Positions 5,687-10,219 of a DNA stretch of 10,219 bases are shown one piece after another (the stretch's first letter is position 1; every line of letters starts with the position of its first letter). The DNA is taken from NCBI GenBank assembly GCA_023246565.1, contig JAHFIE010000043.1:1-10219 (forward strand), written 5' to 3'. Source of the DNA: Candidatus Magasanikiibacteriota bacterium (GTDB taxonomy: Bacteria > Patescibacteriota > Patescibacteriia > Magasanikbacterales > UBA922). A program made the position numbers and the translations under genes. The notes under the pieces were generated by a model that made no database searches, was not told the origin of the DNA, and saw only the letters and a list, made by a program, of their open reading frames with translations.

Positions 5687-6967
5687 TTATTGAGTCACGC
5701 GAACCGTGCGTGGAGATACAATTTCACCTTCAAGATACTGTGCCAATTGCTGGTAGTCGCCGACCTCTTTTATTTTTATAAAGATATCTTCGAGTGTTTT
5801 GAGCACATAGTTGATTTCATCTTTGGTATGAATATAGCCGATAAGCAAGGAAGAACTAAATAAAATTCCAGCCTTATTCATTTCTTGATACACCAATGTT
5901 TTAATGACTCGATTCATATGATCATCAATCTCGTTTATTTTCATGACCGGGTGCGGACCATAGCCAATAAACTCAAACGGCGCACCATGCGTTTGGCTCA
6001 GATGATTCGCTTCAGTAATAAAATAATTTCCCAGATCATGCATATGCGTGTGGACATTGCCGAACTCACGCATCATCTGAATGGTTTCAATAGCTGCGAC
6101 CAAACCAGGAATGAACCCGGCAAACGTCATGGAGACGAATACCTCATCCATTTTTTTCATATATTCAGCTTTCCCGGAAATAATCGCAATAGGATAACCA
6201 TTTGACACTGCTTTACCAAAACAAGCAATATCCGGAACAACACCAAAAAATTCTTGCGCGCCACCAAGTGCCCAACGAAATCCAGTCACCATTTCATCAA
6301 AAATAAGGATGGCACCATTGCGGTGAGCAATCTCTTGTATCTTTTCCAAAAATTGATTAGCTGGTTTTTCGGCTGAAACCGGTTCCAAAATTACTGCAGC
6401 AATTTTCCCTGGATAATCATGAAAAATTTTTTCCAAAGATTCTGGATCATTGTAAACAAAATCATGCGTCAATGTTTTCACAATTTCAGGAACACCAGCA
6501 TTTCTTCCTTCTTTAGTACCAATACTCCAATCTTGCCAACCATGATAACCACATTTGGCTACATGATCACGTCGTGTTATATGCCGTGCCAATCGAATTG
6601 CGCCACTCGTGGCATCATTACCATTTAAAACAAACCGACTCATTTCAGCGCACGGCACAACCTCACGCAATAATTTTGCCAAAACTAATTCTTGTTCTGA
6701 AGGCAAAGAATAAATAGTGCCATTGTCAATTTGCTCTTTAACTTTTGCATCAATTCGCGGATGCGCATAGCCAAAAATCATGGGGCCTAATGCCAATAAT
6801 AAATCCAAATATTTTTTGTCATTACCATCCCAAAGATAAGCACCTTGCGCGCGTTGTATAGAGGGAGGGGTTACCCCAATCACATATTGACCCGGATTTT
6901 TACTGAGCGTTTGCGAACATGAAGGAATGTATTCAGAACATTCTTTGAGATAATCAAGCGGATTCAT
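5687..6967 (-). CDS. Class III PLP-dependent aminotransferase (glutamate-1-semialdehyde aminomutase-like)
   Basis: This 426-residue fold-type I PLP enzyme moves an amino group to or within a small substrate. Seen in order: the PLP phosphate-binding region FVLNGNDATSGAIRLAR (112-128), YHGW (141-144) whose Tyr stacks on PLP, LEPVSAE (194-200), FDEMVTGFR (223-231) with Asp224 contacting the pyridine nitrogen, and the Schiff-base lysine Lys252 in ACFGKAVSNGYP. The closest familiar relative is HemL, but HemL has S-G-T-E-A where this protein has N-G-N-D-A. No other haem gene is nearby, so a role in amino-sugar synthesis fits better. An amination of a keto-sugar made by one of the neighbouring dehydrogenases is a reasonable inference. 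The start lies three bases after the preceding stop, indicating translational coupling. Confidence 0.9.
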   Translation of the reverse strand: MNPLDYLKECSEYIPSCSQTLSKNPGQYVIGVTPPSIQRAQGAYLWDGNDKKYLDLLLALGPMIFGYAHPRIDAKVKEQIDNGTIYSLPSEQELVLAKLLREVVPCAEMSRFVLNGNDATSGAIRLARHITRRDHVAKCGYHGWQDWSIGTKEGRNAGVPEIVKTLTHDFVYNDPESLEKIFHDYPGKIAAVILEPVSAEKPANQFLEKIQEIAHRNGAILIFDEMVTGFRWALGGAQEFFGVVPDIACFGKAVSNGYPIAIISGKAEYMKKMDEVFVSMTFAGFIPGLVAAIETIQMMREFGNVHTHMHDLGNYFITEANHLSQTHGAPFEFIGYGPHPVMKINEIDDHMNRVIKTLVYQEMNKAGILFSSSLLIGYIHTKDEINYVLKTLEDIFIKIKEVGDYQQLAQYLEGEIVSPRTVRVTQ

Positions 6968-6970
6968 AGG

Positions 6971-8074
6971 TCATTTCGGCCAAAAATAAGGTAATTCTTC
7001 AAAAGCCATTATAAACTTCCCCAGGTCTTTTTTCCAGGTCTCATTGTGCTGAAGGTACACGGCTTTCAAAACCAATAAAAGCTTCTTTATATATTCTTCG
7101 CGAACAAGCCATGGCATAGCACCATACTCTGCAGCAGAAAGTTGTCGTACATCCGTGTATTGTTCCAAAAAAAGTTCACGAATTTTAGGAGCTTGTTCGC
7201 GCGCTTCCTCATCATTTTTATCAAGAAGTAATTGTCGACCAAACCAATACAATGCCATACCCACATCTCGAGCGCGTTGACTTATACGCATAGCATCAAA
7301 ATCTACGATTGCTTTTACATTACTTCCAGCCATGAGAATATTATGCGGATGAACGTCAGAATGAATAAGACCGGAAGGCAGAGCGTCGAGTTCTTTTTTC
7401 TTTTCTTTTAGTGTTCGCACGGTGAGAATCCAATCGAGGATTTTTTTAAGAATTTCAGCCTCATCAGAACTTATGACTGATTGTGTTTCAATGCTCGCAC
7501 GAATCTGTTCAAAATCATTCACTGAATAATCACGAACAATATTGTAATACACGTTTGTTTGTTGGCTATACTGTTCAATGGTTCGGCCAACATTAGGTGG
7601 TAATTGATCAAAACCATTATGGAGTTGAGCCAAAGCTTTGGCAACGGCTGTGAGATTATCTTCGCGAGGGGAAAAATATTCACCTTCAAGAAAGACAAAG
7701 AGAGCAAAAACATCAGAGCCAAACTGAACAGCAGCTTCACCATTCAGACTTTTTAATGTTTGTGTCACGGGCACTCCATACGTACTCAATGTTTCAATAG
7801 TATTCAAATAGAATACAATCTGTTCATAATCCGACAAACTTTTATATTGACGCAAAAGAATATTCTTGGTTACTCCATCAGATTCAACGACGACTTTATA
7901 ATTCACTGAATTTATTTCTGGATGATTAAGACGTGACCAGCTTTGAACACGATAGTTCGTAAAATAGTGATTGAGAACTTCAGTAAAGTGCTCACCTTCG
8001 GAAAAATCCATTGGACGAAAAGTAATGGAAGGAATTGAAAAATTGTCTTGAGCGAAAACATGCATATTATTCAC
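6971..8074 (-). CDS. Aminoglycoside phosphotransferase (APH)/choline kinase-fold protein
   Basis: This cytoplasmic kinase-like enzyme would transfer phosphate from ATP to a small hydroxyl-bearing molecule. The protein is up to 367 residues long. The catalytic loop is HSDVHPHNIL (238-247) with catalytic Asp240 and Asn245, followed by the metal-binding VDFDAM (257-262). The N-terminal lobe has an LLRQYK strand (73-78) in place of a classical glycine-rich kinase loop, as is common in this family. The position inside a sugar-modification operon points to a sugar or metabolite kinase rather than antibiotic resistance. Start choice: the longest frame begins at GTG 8074, overlapping the upstream HAD gene by 8 bp. 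ATG 8065 begins one base after that gene's stop and has the T at -1 seen at every other start here, so I prefer 8065, which removes three residues. Confidence 0.86.
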   Translation of the reverse strand: MNNMHVFAQDNFSIPSITFRPMDFSEGEHFTEVLNHYFTNYRVQSWSRLNHPEINSVNYKVVVESDGVTKNILLRQYKSLSDYEQIVFYLNTIETLSTYGVPVTQTLKSLNGEAAVQFGSDVFALFVFLEGEYFSPREDNLTAVAKALAQLHNGFDQLPPNVGRTIEQYSQQTNVYYNIVRDYSVNDFEQIRASIETQSVISSDEAEILKKILDWILTVRTLKEKKKELDALPSGLIHSDVHPHNILMAGSNVKAIVDFDAMRISQRARDVGMALYWFGRQLLLDKNDEEAREQAPKIRELFLEQYTDVRQLSAAEYGAMPWLVREEYIKKLLLVLKAVYLQHNETWKKDLGKFIMAFEELPYFWPK

Positions 8075-8753
8075 GAATGTACTGAAAGAGCTCAGTCAAT
8101 TTCTGAACACGAGGACAATCTGCAGCATTCGTATATCGATCCATCCGGTCAATAAGAATGGGATTAAGCCCAGCTTGCCGTGCCGGGGCACAATCCAATT
8201 CATAATCATCACCAACATAATAAATTTTGGATGTTGTGCCATGGGAAATGGAACGCAAAGCTTTGGTAAATATTCGTGGATTTGGTTTAGCAATTTTCAG
8301 GCTCTGTGAAGAATAGATGCCATCAAAAAAATATTTAAGTTGTGTTTGCGTTAAAACATCTTCAAGAGTCTCAGTCCAATTCGCAATTACTCCCAATTGA
8401 TAACCGACTTTTTTACATGATCGCAAGGCAGGTTTAACATCAGAATACACCGTGTACGATAGAGTGCGTAATCGGGTATTAAGATCACGAGCTTGTTCAG
8501 AATGTAAGGTAATCCCGAGCAATGCTGCCAATTCTTGGTTATACTGGATAAAATAATCAACACGATCAGTTGGACTTTTAAAATGTGGATGCGAAAATTT
8601 ACGTCGTTCATAGAGTATGAAAAGCGCATGTTCAATCGTAGTAATCGAAATGCGACGTTTGAGAACGTGCTGAAAAAATTTTTGAATAGTTTTCGCCAAA
8701 TCTTTTTTGTACACGAGCGTCCAGAGACAATCAAACAAAATTATAGGTTTCAT
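8067..8753 (-). CDS. HAD-superfamily protein (HDHD3/REG-2-like) with degenerate catalytic motifs
   Basis: The 228 residues have the HAD subclass IA fold. Motif I is LFDCLWTLV: the nucleophile Asp8 is present, but Leu10 stands where the acid/base Asp is normally found. Motif II reads GVIANWTET, with Ala124 in place of the usual Ser or Thr that holds the phosphate. Motif III Lys156 (KIAKPNPRIF) and motif IV (YVGDDYELD, Asp182-Asp183) are intact. The relatives I recall with D-x-L-G-T in motif I belong to the REG-2/HDHD3-like group, whose activities are poorly known. The protein may bind a phosphorylated metabolite, catalyse a different reaction, or act as an inactive partner. The ATG overlaps the ATP-grasp stop as ATGA, so the two proteins are translationally coupled and may work together. 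Confidence 0.84.
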   Translation of the reverse strand: MKPIILFDCLWTLVYKKDLAKTIQKFFQHVLKRRISITTIEHALFILYERRKFSHPHFKSPTDRVDYFIQYNQELAALLGITLHSEQARDLNTRLRTLSYTVYSDVKPALRSCKKVGYQLGVIANWTETLEDVLTQTQLKYFFDGIYSSQSLKIAKPNPRIFTKALRSISHGTTSKIYYVGDDYELDCAPARQAGLNPILIDRMDRYTNAADCPRVQKLTELFQYIRE

Positions 8754-9781
8754 AGATGGCGCGGCTTATTTTTTATCCGACCCGATGTTTGTAATGTTGT
8801 ATAATCAACAGTTGGAATCACTACTTCACCCCATCGTTTCATGACTACGCCTTTTTTAAACCGCAGATGGGGCTTTTTATGTTCCAAAAAATACATCAAA
8901 GACGCTGCTGCTTCATTAAAACCAAGATGAGCGCGAAACGCGGTTGAACTGGAAATACGAGCATTAATTTCAATAACACAAGGTTGATTATACTGATCAC
9001 GACGGAGTTGCACATTACAAGGACCAATTGCTTTGACTGCTTCGACAGCTTGTCGCGCAACAGCAACCACATCAGAATAATCATCAACAATGCCATGCCA
9101 CGTCATACCAAAGCGAAGCTTGCGTAACATGGGAATAGCGCCGAGTACGACTGAATTATTATCTAAAAATAATCCAACCGTATATTCTTCATCAGATTTA
9201 TTCGTAATATATTCTTGAACCAAGGGCTGTTTGATACTTTTTATAGCAGCTGCAAGAGTTGCACGATTTTTAACGATCTGAAAACCACGAGAACCACTCC
9301 CCTGTCGTGACTTCACAATGAGAGGAAAACCAAATTTTTTAATCAGAGAAGATATTCCTACGGTCGTATATGCAGTCTGCGGTACTCGTATTCCTTGCTG
9401 TTCCAAAAAACGATAGCATTTCATTTTATCCATGCACAATGCTAGAACAGCATCAGGCTGAACAACAAAATGAGCAGGAGTTTTTTGTTTAATTGTTTCC
9501 ATCTGCTTCGCTAAAAGTTTTTGTTCAGCTTCATGACATACAAAAACAAGATCAACCTTTTCTCGTTGACAAATATCAGTGATTGCTCGTGTATACCCTT
9601 GCGGATCTTTGGTAGCCGCGGGTACTCGTTCACCATAATCGCATAAAAATAAACCAGCAGTCTCATCATCACAATCAGTTCCAATAGTTTTGAGCTTATA
9701 TGAAGAACGTTTTAGTGAGGTGAGAACACTTTGACCAATGTCACCGCCAACAGCAGTAATTAAAACAGTATATTTTTTCAT
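8750..9781 (-). CDS. ATP-grasp ligase (carbamoyl-phosphate-synthase-large-subunit-like)
   Basis: ATP-grasp enzymes join a carboxylate to an amine or another nucleophile through an acyl-phosphate. This one has 343 residues. A Rossmann-like pre-ATP-grasp domain (1 to about 110) begins VLITAVGGDIGQSVL (6-20). The ATP-grasp domain follows, with DKMKCYRFLEQQGI (118-131), the ATP-lysine Lys157 and flexible loop IVKSRQGSGSRG (155-166), VQEYI (188-192), NVQLRRD (256-262) and the metal-binding EINARISSST (271-280; Glu271, Asn273). It is a single-domain form, much shorter than CarB, of the type found in polysaccharide clusters and often annotated carbamoyl-phosphate-synthase-like. In this context it may attach an amino acid or acyl group to an amino-sugar (inference). 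The start overlaps the dehydrogenase stop as ATGA at 9781-9778. Confidence 0.87.
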   Translation of the reverse strand: MKKYTVLITAVGGDIGQSVLTSLKRSSYKLKTIGTDCDDETAGLFLCDYGERVPAATKDPQGYTRAITDICQREKVDLVFVCHEAEQKLLAKQMETIKQKTPAHFVVQPDAVLALCMDKMKCYRFLEQQGIRVPQTAYTTVGISSLIKKFGFPLIVKSRQGSGSRGFQIVKNRATLAAAIKSIKQPLVQEYITNKSDEEYTVGLFLDNNSVVLGAIPMLRKLRFGMTWHGIVDDYSDVVAVARQAVEAVKAIGPCNVQLRRDQYNQPCVIEINARISSSTAFRAHLGFNEAAASLMYFLEHKKPHLRFKKGVVMKRWGEVVIPTVDYTTLQTSGRIKNKPRHL

Positions 9782-10219
9782 AGAGAAATAACTGGTTCAC
9801 TGCCAAAATTTTCATCACGAATGAACGCGTATATTTTTTCCGCCACAGCGCCTGGTGAAGCGAGTAAACCAGTAGCAGCCAATTCACGATATTTTTTTAC
9901 CTTGGGAAATTGTTTGACTGAACTGCGACGAATGCGCGCCTGCATCGGAGTATCAACAACACCAGGGCGGATAGCAGCGACGCGTACGTGTTTTGTATCT
10001 TTTTGTTCCACAAAGATACACTGCGCTAGCATTTCAAGGGCTGCTTTGGTACTGCAATAGACTGCCAAGCCAGGCTGTGGTGAAACAGCAGCGCCCGTGG
10101 AAAGTAACACAATATTTTTTCGAATTTTTTTATGCTTTATTGTCTGTTGGATAAATGCATTGATGAAAAGAATATAATTGGTAATATTAACGTGAAACGC
10201 GTCATGGCAGGATCGCGCA
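9778..10219 (-). CDS. Short-chain dehydrogenase/reductase, C-terminal part (cut by right window edge)
   Basis: The reading frame enters from beyond the window and continues to the stop at 9778, so 146 residues of the C-terminal portion are visible. They show the classical SDR catalytic set: Asn in HVNITNYILFINAF (before the catalytic strand), Ser in LLSTGAAVS, and Tyr and Lys in YCSTK. RPGVVDTPMQARIR follows, the loop that closes over the cofactor. The N-terminal cofactor-binding Gly motif is outside the window. The D-T-P-M-Q-A-R-I-R segment and the spacing after it resemble the sepiapterin/benzil reductase (YueD) branch, but the context suggests a keto-sugar or related carbonyl substrate. 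An internal GTG at 10110 could be mistaken for the start, but it lies after the catalytic Asn, so the gene must begin upstream. The stop overlaps the ATP-grasp start. Confidence 0.88.
   Translation of the reverse strand, partial: ARSCHDAFHVNITNYILFINAFIQQTIKHKKIRKNIVLLSTGAAVSPQPGLAVYCSTKAALEMLAQCIFVEQKDTKHVRVAAIRPGVVDTPMQARIRRSSVKQFPKVKKYRELAATGLLASPGAVAEKIYAFIRDENFGSEPVISL

Noticed and set aside
5687..6967. HemL (glutamate-1-semialdehyde aminomutase) of haem synthesis
   Set aside because: The fold and PLP residues match class III, but the N-G-N-D-A motif differs from HemL and no haem genes are nearby. The operon is sugar-related.
9778..10110. A short complete dehydrogenase starting at the GTG at 10110
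   Set aside because: The same frame stays open to the window edge and contains the catalytic Asn region of an SDR upstream of this GTG, so the GTG is internal.

Overview
All ten supported genes lie on the minus strand, so the window reads right to left. No RNA gene, insertion sequence, CRISPR array or confident terminator is visible. The window looks like a Candidate Phyla Radiation (Patescibacteria) genome fragment. The reasons are the AT-rich, tightly packed genes, the absence of Shine-Dalgarno motifs, a small membrane protein with a C-terminal domain I associate with CPR genomes, and low-complexity Ser/Thr/Ala/Gly exported proteins. TGA is used as a stop codon (two ATGA overlaps), which argues against the code-25 lineages (Gracilibacteria, Absconditabacteria). 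The lineage call is inference, because no marker gene is present.

Layout in transcription order. Positions 10219 to 4061 hold a compact run of seven genes, overlapping or only a few bases apart: a short-chain dehydrogenase (cut by the window edge), an ATP-grasp ligase, a HAD-fold protein, an APH-fold kinase-like protein, a class III PLP aminotransferase, a second HAD-fold protein and a Gfo/Idh/MocA oxidoreductase. A 248-bp spacer with nested dyads (3813-4060) follows. Next comes a NeuB/SpsE-family ulosonate synthase with an SpsF-type cytidylyltransferase (3812-2066). A 92-bp AT-rich spacer (1974-2065) carries an exact TATAAT and an exact DnaA-box 9-mer. The last three genes encode envelope or exported proteins: a single-pass membrane protein, a secreted repeat protein built of 54-residue units, and a second secreted protein cut by the left edge.

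How the genes may work together (inference): NeuB would condense PEP with a sugar aldehyde and the SpsF-like enzyme would activate the product with CTP. The dehydrogenases, aminotransferase, HADs, kinase and ATP-grasp enzyme would build or decorate an unusual amino-ulosonate or related surface sugar. The upstream UDP-sugar epimerase/hydrolase genes and the glycosyltransferases are not in the window, so the substrate cannot be named. The neighbouring secreted proteins are possible surface partners, but adjacency is the only link.

The most notable sequence-level signals are: a T at position -1 of every preferred start codon with no Shine-Dalgarno; non-canonical active-site residues in both HADs, the NeuB and the cytidylyltransferase; the dyad-rich spacer in the middle of the sugar cluster; and the hexad-based repeat protein.
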